Source of the DNA: CAUZJF01 sp965248605
Lineage (GTDB): Bacteria; Chloroflexota; Dehalococcoidia; Lucifugimonadales; CAUZJF01
Reading direction: 5' to 3'
Assembly: GCA_965248605.1 (NCBI GenBank)
Contig: CBDFJV010000007.1
Location: forward strand, 1,426,001 to 1,490,000
DNA length: 64,000 nucleotides
A program made the position numbers and the translations under genes. The notes under the pieces were generated by a model. The model was not told where the DNA came from and made no database searches. It saw only the letters and a program-made list of their open reading frames with translations. The stretch's first letter is position 1. Every line of letters begins with the position of its first letter. Of this stretch, positions 8,017 through 16,688 are shown one piece after another.

Positions 8017-9453
8017 ATGACTTCCACCGACGATCTCACTACGCTCGACGCTTTGACGCAGGCCGAGCTTGTCCGGACCAAGCAGGTCAAGCCCATTGAG
8101 CTTGTCGACGCGGCTATCGAGAGGATTGAGCGCCTAAACCCGGCCATCAACGCGGTCGTAACCGAGATGTTCGACAGCGCGCGGCAGACCGCCCTTGGGT
8201 CGATACCCGACGGGCCGTTTACCGGTGTGCCGTTCCTGATGAAAGACTTCCTCGCGGAGTACGCTGGCGTGCCCTTCTCAGAGAGCTCGCGCTTCCTCGA
8301 GGGCTACATCCCCGATCGCGACAGTGAGCTCGTAGCGCGCTACAAACGGGCCGGCCTGATAACCGTAGGAAAGACGAACCTGCCGGAGTTCGCAATCGGC
8401 GCCACGACCGAGCCTGAGCTGAACGGCCCAACCCGAAACCCGTGGGACACGGAGCGCACGACCGGCGGGTCCAGCGGCGGTGCGGCGGCTGCCGTCGCGG
8501 CCGGAATGGTGCCCATGGCTCACGGCAACGACGCAGGCGGCTCGATACGTATCCCGGCGGCCTGCTGTGGAGTCTTCGGGCTAAAGCCGTCGAGAGGACG
8601 AAACCCGCTCGGCCCCTACTACGGCGATGCGTTTAGCGGAATCGTCGCTGAGCATGCCCTCACCCGCTCGGTGCGGGACAGCGCGGCGCTCCTCGACGCT
8701 ACGGCCGGCCCCGATGTCGGCGACCCGTATCCGGCACAGCCACACGAGCGCCCTTTCCTGGACGAGGTCGGGGCCGATCCAGGAAAGCTCCGAATCGCCT
8801 TTGCTACTCGGTCGTCGCTGGGCGTGGAATCGCATCCGGATTGCGTATCGGCAGTACGAGACGTAGCTCGCCTGTGCGAACAGCTAGGACACGAGGTCGT
8901 CGAAGACGCTCCGGCGTTCGACGGCGAAGTCCTGTGGCAGGCCTTTACCAAGCTCATCGCAGTCGGCACCGCAGCCGGAGTGGCCGACTGGGGCCAACGC
9001 CTCGGGAAGAAACCGACCGCTAACCAGTTTGAGCCGTTCATCTGGGCTTTGACCGAAAAGGGCAGGGCAATCTCGGCTCCGGAATACCTCAACGTCGTGC
9101 AGGACATGCAGCGGGTGTCCCGGGACATCGCACGCTTCTTCGTCGACTGCGACCTGTGGCTGACGCCCACCATCGGCAAACCGCCGGTGCCGCTAGGGAC
9201 ATTCGCCTTCACGCCCGGTGACGACCCCTTCGAGCTTCGCCGGCGCCTATCGGAGTTCGCCCCGTTCACCTACCTGAGCAACGCCACTGGGCAACCGTCT
9301 ATGTCCGTGCCGCTCTACTGGAACGACGGCGACCTGCCGATCGGCGTCCACTTCACCGGACGGCCCGGCGACGAAGCCACCCTGTTCAGGGTCGCGGCCC
9401 AGCTCGAGTCAGCCCGGCCCTGGGTTGATCGCCGACCGCCTGTGTCACGGTGA
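8017..9453 (+). CDS. Amidase (amidase-signature family)
   Basis: 478 residues from the ATG at 8017, chosen because upstream codons read through the antitoxin operator. It has the Ser-cisSer-Lys amidase signature: the Lys in PFLMKDF, the glycine/serine-rich run GGSSGGAAAAVAAG with the cis-Ser, and GNDAGGSIRIPAACCGVFGLKP with the nucleophilic Ser in GGSIR. The family hydrolyses amide bonds of small molecules and includes aryl-acylamidases, 6-aminohexanoate-type hydrolases and GatA. A gatC/gatB context is absent, so GatA is unlikely; the TYLSNATGQPSMSVP ending is typical of stand-alone amidases. Confidence 0.92.
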   Translation: MTSTDDLTTLDALTQAELVRTKQVKPIELVDAAIERIERLNPAINAVVTEMFDSARQTALGSIPDGPFTGVPFLMKDFLAEYAGVPFSESSRFLEGYIPDRDSELVARYKRAGLITVGKTNLPEFAIGATTEPELNGPTRNPWDTERTTGGSSGGAAAAVAAGMVPMAHGNDAGGSIRIPAACCGVFGLKPSRGRNPLGPYYGDAFSGIVAEHALTRSVRDSAALLDATAGPDVGDPYPAQPHERPFLDEVGADPGKLRIAFATRSSLGVESHPDCVSAVRDVARLCEQLGHEVVEDAPAFDGEVLWQAFTKLIAVGTAAGVADWGQRLGKKPTANQFEPFIWALTEKGRAISAPEYLNVVQDMQRVSRDIARFFVDCDLWLTPTIGKPPVPLGTFAFTPGDDPFELRRRLSEFAPFTYLSNATGQPSMSVPLYWNDGDLPIGVHFTGRPGDEATLFRVAAQLESARPWVDRRPPVSR

Positions 9454-9465
9454 TGTACAATCTGG

Positions 9466-9495
9466 TTGACCGGATGTTCGACACCATGCTAGTAT
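9466..9495 (+). promoter_or_regulatory. Sigma-70-type promoter of the IscA-like gene
   Basis: TTGACC at 9466-9471, an 18-base spacer, and TAGTAT at 9490-9495, 60 bases before the IscA-like start. The same pair of hexamers with the same spacer and a shared CATGCTAGTATCG core lies in front of ribF at 40349-40378, which supports both as real promoters. Confidence 0.65.
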
Positions 9496-9554
9496 CGACA
9501 AGACTAAACTCGTAAAGTTGCACGAAAAGCGACCAATCCCCGGGAGGTACGCCG

Positions 9555-9947
9555 TTGACCACGACCAAGCTGATAGAAGTGACTCCGTTGGCTGCAACCA
9601 AGCTTGAGGAGACGCTAAAGGAACAGGAAGCCGAAGGCTCACTCCTCCGAGTGATGGCGATGCCCGGTCCTAACGGTGGTTTTTCATACATGCTGGGGGT
9701 CGAGAAGGAGCCCAAAGAGGATGACGTCGTCATCGACGCGGGCAACCTTCAGGTCCTTGTCGACTCGGAGAGCGCGCCGCTCGTCGAAGGCGCGGAGATC
9801 GACTACATGGAAGGGCTAATGCGGAGCGGCTTCGTTATCAGCAACCCTAACTTCCAGGGCCAGGGCCAGGGCGGCTGCGCCTGCGGTGGTGGAGGGGGCG
9901 GATGTGGCGGAGGTGGCGGCGGAGGTTGCGGCTGCGGCGGACACTAA
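9555..9947 (+). CDS. IscA/HesB-like protein with a Gly/Cys-rich tail
   Basis: 130 residues starting at TTG 9555 behind a strong GGGAGGT ribosome-binding site. Residues 1-100 follow the A-type Fe-S carrier fold (IEVTPLAATKLEETL, LVDSESAPLVEGAEIDYMEG, GFVISNP), and the CxC of the family is present (GGCACGGG). The first conserved Cys, expected in the GGC(A/S)G turn near residue 38, is replaced: the turn reads PGPNGGFSYML. The tail is extended into a run of glycines with seven cysteines, longer than usual, which might bind metal. Likely an Fe-S carrier or metal-storage variant; lack of the first Cys makes the classical role uncertain. A terminator follows. Confidence 0.8.
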   Translation: MTTTKLIEVTPLAATKLEETLKEQEAEGSLLRVMAMPGPNGGFSYMLGVEKEPKEDDVVIDAGNLQVLVDSESAPLVEGAEIDYMEGLMRSGFVISNPNFQGQGQGGCACGGGGGGCGGGGGGGCGCGGH

Positions 9948-9980
9948 CTCATGTAGCTCGAAGTATCAGGCAAGTAATCA

Positions 9981-10011
9981 ACGGGACGAGTGACTACTCG
10001 TCCCGTTTTTC
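9981..10011 (+). terminator. Rho-independent terminator
   Basis: ACGGGACGAG-TGACTA-CTCGTCCCGT followed by a short T-run (GTTTTTC). It ends the IscA-like transcription unit. Confidence 0.85.
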
Positions 10012-10050
10012 GTTGTACGTAGCAATTCCCGTAGTCCGGATGAACTCGCG

Positions 10051-10758
10051 ATGATCTTTGCTGTTCTTGACCAGCTGCAGTCCAATCCGTCCAACGCCCT
10101 GATCTCCCTCGGTTCATTCGTGGTGGCGCTGGTCCTGGCCATTACGGTCCACGAGTTCAGCCACGCCGTCGCCGCCACATTGCTCGGTGACCTGACGCCA
10201 CGTCGCGACGGACGAGTGTCCCTGAACCCCAGGGCGCACCTCGACCCCCTCGGCTCGGTGATGATCCTGTTCGCCGGCTTCGGCTGGGGCAAGCCCGTCG
10301 TCGTCAATCCCCAATACCTTCGGAGTGGCGCACGTTCAGGAATGGCCGTGGTGGCATTGGCGGGTCCGCTCTCAAACATCGCGGCCGCCGTCGCCGCCGC
10401 GGTGCCCTTCAACGCCGGACTGGTTGGAGGCGGCTACGTCGGGTTCTCGCTCTTCGGTGTCGTGACCGACGATCTGACCGCCTACCTCCTGGGCACGATA
10501 GTATTCTTCAATCTCGTGCTTGCGGCTTTCAACCTGATCCCGTTGGTACCCCTCGACGGGTTCAAGGTCGCCCTGGGGTTCCTGCCTCGGGAGGCCGCAC
10601 GAGGTTTCGCCCAGCTCGAACGCTACGGTCCGGCCCCGCTCCTACTCCTGGTCGCGGTCGAATACCTTATGCCAGGCGTCGGGATTATCGGTCTCGTCGT
10701 GCGCCCGATTATTAACGGGCTAGCGACTCTCGTCCTCGGTGGACAGCTCTGGACTTGA
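10051..10758 (+). CDS. Site-2 protease-like zinc metalloprotease (M50)
   Basis: 235 residues, mostly hydrophobic. The zinc motif HEFSH is at about residues 38-42 in helix 1 (AITVHEFSHAVAA), followed by the conserved LGDLTPRRDGRVSLNPRAHLDPLGS stretch and GWGKPVVVNP. The second metal ligand lies in FNLIPLVPLDGFKV, equivalent to the NPxPPLDG motif. This is the compact Rip/SpoIVFB-type M50 family of intramembrane proteases. Substrate unknown. The ATG at 10051 lies shortly after the terminator of the preceding gene, so it has its own promoter. Confidence 0.9.
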   Translation: MIFAVLDQLQSNPSNALISLGSFVVALVLAITVHEFSHAVAATLLGDLTPRRDGRVSLNPRAHLDPLGSVMILFAGFGWGKPVVVNPQYLRSGARSGMAVVALAGPLSNIAAAVAAAVPFNAGLVGGGYVGFSLFGVVTDDLTAYLLGTIVFFNLVLAAFNLIPLVPLDGFKVALGFLPREAARGFAQLERYGPAPLLLLVAVEYLMPGVGIIGLVVRPIINGLATLVLGGQLWT

Positions 10759-10824
10759 TCTGTTATATATAGCGCGTACTTGACGGCTCGGGCGTTAAGG
10801 GCTTTACATCAATTCGATCTCTAA

Positions 10825-10965
10825 TTCCGCTCATGGTGAGCTTGTCGAACCAGGGCCTCCGCCGCGATTCGAGAGCTGCGGTTCGACGGGCTCACCGCGA
10901 GCGGATCTCCCTTACCGCTCACCCTGAGCTTAGTCGAAGGGTCACCCTGAGCTTGTCGAAGGACA
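10825..10965. repeat. Cluster of REP repeats (TGAGCTTGTCGAA family)
   Basis: Several copies of a short unit occur in both orientations: CTCATGGTGAGCTTGTCGAAC at ~10831, CACCCTGAGCTTAGTCGAAGGG at ~10919 and CACCCTGAGCTTGTCGAAGGAC at ~10942. The inverse occurs in between (GGTTCGACGGGCTCACCGCGAGCGG). The same family recurs in 44037-44060 and 44921-44940. No gene is seen between 10759 and 11022. Confidence 0.7.
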
Positions 10966-11022
10966 AACGCAAGCTACGCACAGCTCCTGCGTGCAGGCCG
11001 ACGTTAGGGTAGGAACAGGCGT

Positions 11023-12024
11023 TTGGACCGAATCACCATAATCGGCATGAGGCCCATAGGCGTGTCCATTGGGTTGGCGCTCAAGAGGGCAGAACTTGCC
11101 TCGTCTGAAATCGTCGGAACGGACGGCGATCGGAAGGCCCTGCACCATGCCTCGAACACCGGCGCCGTGGACGAGACTACCGGCAACCTGCGCAAGGCCC
11201 TGGAGGGGGCGCAGCTCGTCGTGGTCGATATGCCGGTTAGCCAGACTCGCGAGCTACTGGAAGCGATCGGCCCGGTACTGGAGGATGGATGCGTCGTCAC
11301 TGATACGTCGGTCGCGCAGGTACAGGTCGCGGCCTGGGCAGAGGAGCATCTGCCGGATAGCGCTGCCTTCATCGGCGGATGGCCGCTACCATGGAAGCCG
11401 CTGAGTTCGTTGGACGACTCGGCGGAAGACGCCTTCGACGGCTCGTTCTACTGTGTGATGTCCGGCCGGTCCGCGCAGGAGAGCGCGATCAAGACCGTGG
11501 TTGGGATGGTCGAAACGCTGGGCGCGACGCCGCTCTTCATGGATGCTGAAGAGCACGACGCTTACACTGCGGCGGTATCTCTTCTTCCGGCGGTTCTTGC
11601 GTCCGCTTTGGTCAACACCGCCTCGGCGAGCCCGTCGTGGCGCGAGATATCTCGCCTAGCAGGCCAGGAGTTCGCCGAATCCTCTCGGCTTGCGTCCGAA
11701 GACCCGAAAGAGATGAGTGCGACCGCCGCAGCTCTCGGGGAGCCTCTGGTCCATTGGATCGACCAGGCGATCGCTAATCTAGGAGACGTTCGCAAACACC
11801 TTTCCGACGCGAGTGCCGACCTGGAGTCCGGCTTCATTCGCGCTTGGGAAGAGCGGGCGAAGTGGGGGGCCGGTGGTGTAGGGGAGTCGAAAGGCGTAGA
11901 GGTGCCTTCTGCGGCGCATACCATGGCAGGCATGATGTTGAGCAACCGAATGGTCGAGCGGTACCGACAGATCAGCGAAGCGAAATCTCGGCCGCCATGG
12001 GAATATCCCGGTCGTAAGACTTAA
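11023..12024 (+). CDS. Prephenate dehydrogenase-like protein
   Basis: 333 residues from TTG 11023. The N-terminal Rossmann region reads ITIIGMRPIGVSIGLALKRAEL and then the acidic end of strand 2 (VGTDGD), followed by the VVDMPVSQTRELL and VVTDTSVAQ turns typical of TyrA-family NAD(P)-binding domains. FIGGWPLPW replaces the usual G(S/T)HPM-G segment, and the C-terminal helical half is variable. The glycine motif is GMRPIG where TyrA has GxGLIG. It may act in tyrosine synthesis, consistent with aroA 2 kb downstream, but the altered nucleotide and substrate motifs leave the activity uncertain. Confidence 0.72.
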   Translation: MDRITIIGMRPIGVSIGLALKRAELASSEIVGTDGDRKALHHASNTGAVDETTGNLRKALEGAQLVVVDMPVSQTRELLEAIGPVLEDGCVVTDTSVAQVQVAAWAEEHLPDSAAFIGGWPLPWKPLSSLDDSAEDAFDGSFYCVMSGRSAQESAIKTVVGMVETLGATPLFMDAEEHDAYTAAVSLLPAVLASALVNTASASPSWREISRLAGQEFAESSRLASEDPKEMSATAAALGEPLVHWIDQAIANLGDVRKHLSDASADLESGFIRAWEERAKWGAGGVGESKGVEVPSAAHTMAGMMLSNRMVERYRQISEAKSRPPWEYPGRKT

Positions 12025-12128
12025 ACGGCAAGAATGATCTGACCCTGGGACCGACGGGAACGAGGATCAGCCAACCTGATGTGAAAGTCTGTCAGCCAGT
12101 TCCGTCGACGGCCGACCGCAGCTTTATC

Positions 12129-12235
12129 TGTCATTCTGATTGAGCGGAGCGAAAGAAGAATCTAAGGTGGTAGTTTCTAAAGGTCGCAGTTTCCGGCGAG
12201 GCTCTTAGATTCCTCGCTGCGCCTCGGAATGACAG
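12129..12235. repeat. MITE-like palindromic repeat
   Basis: About 106 bases that begin TGTCATTCTGA...GAAGAATCTAAG and end CTTAGATTCCTCGCTGCGCCTCGGAATGACA, that is, inverted ends around a central spacer. A second copy of the family is at 28155-28257. The rest of 12025-12281 shows no gene. Confidence 0.65.
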
Positions 12236-12281
12236 GTCCTTATGGTCGAAGCCAGCACGTAAGATTAACTGGAAGAATCTG

Positions 12282-13592
12282 ATGCCATCGAAGGCAGCGG
12301 TAGACAACCGAATCTTGCGAGAACTTGGCGACGGCCTGGTGATGCGGCGCGCCACTGCCGCTGACACCGAGTCTCTCGCCGAATTCAACGCCGCGGTGCA
12401 TGGGCGCGACGAGCCCAGCGAATTCATCAGAGCGTGGACGCTGGAGCTAATGAGCGGCCGCCACCCGACGGTCGGACCGTCTGATTTTACTCTAGTTGAA
12501 GATACCCAAACCGATAAGATCGTATCGTCACTCAACCTCATATCCCAGAGGTGGACCTATGGAGGCTTGGAGTTCGGAGTCGGTCAGGTGGAGCTGGTTG
12601 GTACGCACCCCGACTATCGCGGCAGCGGGCTGGTCCGGGCGCAGTTCGACGAGGTCCACCAGTGGAGTCGTAAGAGAGGTGAGCAAGCCACCATTGTCGC
12701 CGGCATCCCCTGGTTCTACCGGCAGTTCGGCTACGAGACAGCGCTAGAGTCCGGCGGGAGCCGTGCAGGGTACGAAGCCAACGTTCCTCGAATGAAAGAA
12801 AAGGGACCAGAACCGTATCGGATGCGGTCCGCTGTTAAGGGAGACATGCCCCTGATCACAGAACTCCACCATAACGCGGCGGAGCGTTACTTGGTCTCCA
12901 GCGTGATGAGCGAGCGCGATTGGCAATACTTGCTTTTCCAACGCAAAGACATGAAACGCACAATCGGAATCATCGTGGAAACATCCGATGGTGAGCCTCT
13001 AGGCTTCCTTCGTCATTGGGCTGAGCTTGACCACGGACGGCTGTGGGTTGAAGAGCTCGAGCTGCGGCATGGTGTGCCTTGGACGCCAGTTGTGCCCACC
13101 CTGTTAAGGTATCTACAAGACACGGGGCGCAAGTACTCACAAAGGGACGAAGCTAGGTCTTTCGGCGAGTTCTCTTTGTGGCTCGGCGCCACGCACCCGG
13201 CTTCTCACGCGTTGCAAGATCGACTGCCCCAACAGGTCCGATCGTCAGCCTGGTATATCCGGGTTCCAGACATCCCTGATTTCCTTCGGCAAGTCGCTAC
13301 GGTGTTTGAGAACCGCCTATCTGGATCCTTCGCCGCGAATTACACCAGGGAGCTCAAGATTAGCTTCGCGACTGGAGGCGTGCGCCTCAGCTTCGAAGAC
13401 GGAAGGCTGGCCGAATCGGAGCCTTGGGGTCCCACCAAAGAGAACGGCTGGGAAGACAGCGGACGCGACGCCTTATTCCCAGACCTGACCTTCCTGCACC
13501 TGCTGTTCGGTCATCGCTCCGTGGACGACCTGGAATACGCCTTTGCTGATTGCCGTGGTGGCTCCGGCGAGACTAGTGGTCCAACATCCTAG
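12282..13592 (+). CDS. GNAT-family acetyltransferase, two-domain
   Basis: 436 residues. Residues ~15-150 form a GNAT domain: VMRRATAADTESLAEF at the N-terminus, VELVGTHPDYRGSGLVRAQF as the acetyl-CoA-binding motif A (Q/R-x-x-G-x-G form), and IPWFYRQFGYETAL as the closing FYxxxGF motif. The remainder (YRMRSAVKGDMPLITELH onward) looks like a degenerate second GNAT domain plus a C-terminal sterol-carrier-like part, an Eis-like arrangement. Substrate unknown. It begins 47 bases after the MITE-like repeat. Confidence 0.8.
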   Translation: MPSKAAVDNRILRELGDGLVMRRATAADTESLAEFNAAVHGRDEPSEFIRAWTLELMSGRHPTVGPSDFTLVEDTQTDKIVSSLNLISQRWTYGGLEFGVGQVELVGTHPDYRGSGLVRAQFDEVHQWSRKRGEQATIVAGIPWFYRQFGYETALESGGSRAGYEANVPRMKEKGPEPYRMRSAVKGDMPLITELHHNAAERYLVSSVMSERDWQYLLFQRKDMKRTIGIIVETSDGEPLGFLRHWAELDHGRLWVEELELRHGVPWTPVVPTLLRYLQDTGRKYSQRDEARSFGEFSLWLGATHPASHALQDRLPQQVRSSAWYIRVPDIPDFLRQVATVFENRLSGSFAANYTRELKISFATGGVRLSFEDGRLAESEPWGPTKENGWEDSGRDALFPDLTFLHLLFGHRSVDDLEYAFADCRGGSGETSGPTS

Positions 13593-13620
13593 TATTGAAG
13601 GGTTCTGAGGTTACGGCTTG

Positions 13621-13650
13621 GTAGGGGCGGGTTTGAAACCCGCCCTGTCG
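13621..13650. terminator. Hairpin after the GNAT gene
   Basis: GGGGCGGGTTT-GAAACCCGCCCTG forms a near-perfect stem. It has no clear T-run, so it may be a weak terminator or one of the palindromic repeats. 13651-13881 holds AT-richer sequence with repeated AAAACGTA-type words and no gene. Confidence 0.45.
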
Positions 13651-13881
13651 TCGTAGCACGCCAATCTCGGCTACCCCTCATTTCAAAGATTTCGGTCTAC
13701 TAGAGCCCTGCTCGAAGTGCTCTTCCCGAAGTTGCCCTCCATGGCTCGGTCGATCGCTTGAGGGGATCAAAACGTAAGGAGTAAAACGTAGGCACTAGAA
13801 CGTGAGAGTAAAGCGTAGTGAATGCCCCCGGTTGGGCTCAGATTTCACGTTTTACGTTTTCGCTCTGGCAAACCGCAACCA

Positions 13882-15204
13882 ATGAAGAAAACCATCCGCC
13901 CCGCGTCCCGACTCGAAGGCACTGTCACCCTCCCTGGGGACAAGTCGGTGTCCCACAGGGCCGTGCTGCTGAACGCCATAGCCGACGGCACTGCCCATGT
14001 ATCCAACTACGCTTCCGGCGGAGACGGCGCCTCGATGCTCAGATGCCTGCGGGGGCTGGGCGTCCGAATCCGGAAGCACTCGGAGTGTGCTGTCAGCGGG
14101 GCCGACGAGTGCCTCGAGGTCGTCGGGCGCGGCGCCGAAGGCCTAAAGGAGCCATCTGGCTTGTTGGACGCCGGCAACAGCGCGACCACGATGCGGCTGG
14201 TCTCGGGCCTGCTGGCCGCCCAGCCGTTCCTGACAGTGATATCCGGTGATAGCTCCCTGCGTGGCCGGGACATGGGCCGCATCGTCGAGCCACTGACGAC
14301 GATGGGCGCGACAATCCTGGGTCGACGGGGCAACACTCTGGCCCCGCTGGCGATCCGAGGCGGGGAGCTGCAAGGCATCGATTATCTGCTTCCGATAGCC
14401 AGTGCCCAGGTCAAGTCGGCCATCCTGATAGCAGGCCTTTTCGCTGAAGGCCGCACTACCGTCGTCCAGCCCGCCGAGTCCCGCGACCACACCGAGAGGA
14501 TGCTCCGCGCGATGGGAGCCAACGTCGAGGCCAACGGACTCCGCGTGTCGGTCGGACCGTCTAAGCTACGTGCCGTTGACGTGGAGGTACCGGGCGACGT
14601 CAGCGCCGCCGCTTTCTGGCTCGTCGCCGGCTGCTGCCATCCAAATGCCCGTGTGCGCCTCAAGGACGTTGGCATCAACTCGACCAGGGCAGGGGTCCTT
14701 GAGGTGCTGAACGCGATGGGGGGCCGGGTCCGGGTCGAGAACGTCCGGGAAACGGGAGGCGAGCCCGTCGCCGACCTGGTCGCCGAGTCCAGCGAGCTGA
14801 CGGCGACGCGAATAGGGGGCGACCTGATCCCAGCGGTCATCGACGAGCTCCCCGTGTTGGCACTGGCCGCTTGCTTCGCTAAGGGCTCGACCGTGATCGA
14901 AGACGCCGCGGAGTTGCGAGGCAAGGAGTCAGACCGCATCGAGACCACGGTCGAGGGTCTGTCGGCCCTGGGTGCCAAGATCGAGGCGCGTCCAGAAGGT
15001 ATGGTAGTGAGCGGCAGCGCGAAGCTGAAGGGCGGCTCCACTCAAAGCCATGGGGACCACCGGATCGCTATGATGATGGCTGTGGCCGGGCTCGTGGCCG
15101 ATGGCGAAACAACCATCGATGGCGCCGAGGCTGCCAGCGTGACCTACCCCGGATTCTGGGACACAGTGGAGGACCTTGCGAACGGCGGGCAGGGCGTAGG
15201 TTGA
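13882..15204 (+). CDS. aroA: 3-phosphoshikimate 1-carboxyvinyltransferase (EPSP synthase)
   Basis: 440 residues. It joins shikimate-3-phosphate and PEP in the shikimate pathway. Signature stretches are present: TLPGDKSVSHRAVLLNAIADG near the N-terminus with the substrate-binding Lys and Ser/Arg, LDAGNSATTMRL, VSGDSSLRGRDMGRIVEPL, and the C-terminal LRGKESDRIETT and HGDHRIAMMMAVAGL. The ATG at 13882 fits the family start (KTIRPASRLEGTVTLPGDKS); an upstream in-frame extension to 13822 is repeat-derived. The gene overlaps the start region of gmk, so the two are probably translated together. The LPGDKS and GNSAT motifs are of the ordinary enzyme; glyphosate class cannot be judged safely by eye. 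Confidence 0.96.
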   Translation: MKKTIRPASRLEGTVTLPGDKSVSHRAVLLNAIADGTAHVSNYASGGDGASMLRCLRGLGVRIRKHSECAVSGADECLEVVGRGAEGLKEPSGLLDAGNSATTMRLVSGLLAAQPFLTVISGDSSLRGRDMGRIVEPLTTMGATILGRRGNTLAPLAIRGGELQGIDYLLPIASAQVKSAILIAGLFAEGRTTVVQPAESRDHTERMLRAMGANVEANGLRVSVGPSKLRAVDVEVPGDVSAAAFWLVAGCCHPNARVRLKDVGINSTRAGVLEVLNAMGGRVRVENVRETGGEPVADLVAESSELTATRIGGDLIPAVIDELPVLALAACFAKGSTVIEDAAELRGKESDRIETTVEGLSALGAKIEARPEGMVVSGSAKLKGGSTQSHGDHRIAMMMAVAGLVADGETTIDGAEAASVTYPGFWDTVEDLANGGQGVG

Positions 15205-15218
15205 CCGGACCGACCGAG

Positions 15219-15809
15219 ATGAACCCTCTCCTCGTCGTACTGACGGGGCCCTCCGGCGTCGGCAAGGACGCGGTCTTCTCCAGGATGCGCGAATTGGGCA
15301 GGCCGCTCCACTTTGTCGTCACAGCTACGACCCGCCCAAAGCGAGACCATGAGGTCGACGGCGTCGACTACATCTTTCTTTCGGAGGCCGAGTTCCGTGA
15401 CAAGATCAGTCGCGGCGAGCTCCTCGAATGGGCCGAGGTCTACGGGAACCTCTACGGCGTCCCGAAGTCTCAGGTGACCACGGCGCTGAGAGAAGGGAAC
15501 GACGCGATCGTCAAGACCGACGTACAAGGGGTCAGGAACATCGAGAAGGTCGCGCCCGATGCGCTGTTCATCTTCATAGCGCCTCCGGACACCGAGACAC
15601 TGTCCCATCGACTCTCCCAGCGCAAGACGGAGACGGCTCAAGCCCTGGAGGTCAGGCTTCGGACGGCCCAAGAAGAGCTGAAAGAGGCGGCCGACTACGA
15701 GCATGTCGTCGTAAACCACAACGATCGACTCGACGACACTGTTCGGGACATCGAATCGATCATGGAGCGAGAGCGCCACAGGGAGCCGCGACGCCGGGTC
15801 GATCTCTAG
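15219..15809 (+). CDS. gmk: Guanylate kinase
   Basis: 196 residues from ATG 15219; a TTG at 15201 that overlaps the aroA stop would add six residues. It phosphorylates GMP to GDP. The P-loop is GPSGVGKD with the unusual final Asp in place of Ser/Thr. The GMP-binding region is TATTRPKRDHEVDGVDYIFLSEAEF, and E/Y positions follow in LLEWAEVYGNLYGVP. IVKTDVQGVRNI matches the Asp-x-Gln-Gly motif, and the lid Arg-rich turn is RLSQRKTE. Length and motif order are standard for Gmk. The position immediately after aroA suggests one transcription unit. Confidence 0.92.
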   Translation: MNPLLVVLTGPSGVGKDAVFSRMRELGRPLHFVVTATTRPKRDHEVDGVDYIFLSEAEFRDKISRGELLEWAEVYGNLYGVPKSQVTTALREGNDAIVKTDVQGVRNIEKVAPDALFIFIAPPDTETLSHRLSQRKTETAQALEVRLRTAQEELKEAADYEHVVVNHNDRLDDTVRDIESIMERERHREPRRRVDL

Positions 15810-15884
15810 GCCCACCAGACACCGATTCGACGCCCGAAGCTGATACCCGTCTGCTATAATTCGCCCCCCATTCAGGAGCCTCTA

Positions 15885-16679
15885 ATGCCCTTCGAGTTCA
15901 TCAGGTACGAGAAGCGAGACGGCGTCGCCTACGTTACGATCAACCGGCCCGAACGCTTGAACGCCCTCCACCCGCCCGCTAGCACCGAGATGCGACAGGC
16001 CTTCGAGGACTTCCGAGACGACGACCATGTTCGAGTCGCTATCGTCACCGGAGAAGGCGAGCGGTCCTTCTGCGCTGGGAACGACCTGAAGTACCACGTA
16101 GAGCACATCAAGCCCGGAGAGGCATGGCCGGATGCGGCCAACACGCCGTTCGCGGGCATCACAGACAAATTCACCTGCTGGAAGCCGATCATCGCCGCAG
16201 TCAACGGTTACGCGTTCGGGGGTGGTCTTGAGCTCGTCCTTGCCTGCGACCTGGCCGTGGCCGCTGACCATGCCCAGTTCAGCGCGCCTGAGGGCCGCGT
16301 CGGACTCGTCGCCGCCGCGGGAGGCGTCCACCGTTTGCCACGGCAAGTCCCGGTCAAGGTGGCGTTGCGCATGTTGCTGACGTCGAAGCCGATAGCTGCG
16401 ACGGAAGCACTGCAGTGGGGGATAGTAAACGAGGTAGTGCCCCACCAGGACCTAATGGACACGGCCGGACGTCTCGCCGCCGAGATCATCGAATGCGCCC
16501 CGCTTTCGGTTACAGCCAGCAAGCAGATGGCGATGGAGGGCCTGGGCGTGCCACTGGAACAGGCCATGCATGCAACGTACGGCGAGTTCGACAAAGCACT
16601 TGCGTCTCCCGACATGCTAGAAGGTCCGCGGGCTTTCGCCGAGAAGCGCCCTCCCGTCTGGAAGGGAAGTGGAAACTAG
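15885..16679 (+). CDS. Enoyl-CoA hydratase/isomerase family protein
   Basis: 264 residues of the crotonase superfamily. VAYVTINRPERLNALHP starts the fold, FCAGNDLKYH forms the first oxyanion-hole segment, and AVNGYAFGGGLELVLACDLAVAADHAQFSAPEGRVGLVAAAGGVHRLPR forms the second, with Glu at the E/xEGRVG position. The family hydrates or isomerises acyl-CoA substrates in fatty-acid or aromatic catabolism; the exact substrate is open. A TATAAT hexamer at 15855-15860 lies 25 bases upstream, though no good -35 box is spaced with it. The M1 aminopeptidase follows after 9 bases. Confidence 0.92.
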   Translation: MPFEFIRYEKRDGVAYVTINRPERLNALHPPASTEMRQAFEDFRDDDHVRVAIVTGEGERSFCAGNDLKYHVEHIKPGEAWPDAANTPFAGITDKFTCWKPIIAAVNGYAFGGGLELVLACDLAVAADHAQFSAPEGRVGLVAAAGGVHRLPRQVPVKVALRMLLTSKPIAATEALQWGIVNEVVPHQDLMDTAGRLAAEIIECAPLSVTASKQMAMEGLGVPLEQAMHATYGEFDKALASPDMLEGPRAFAEKRPPVWKGSGN

Positions 16680-16688
16680 GATCGTTCG

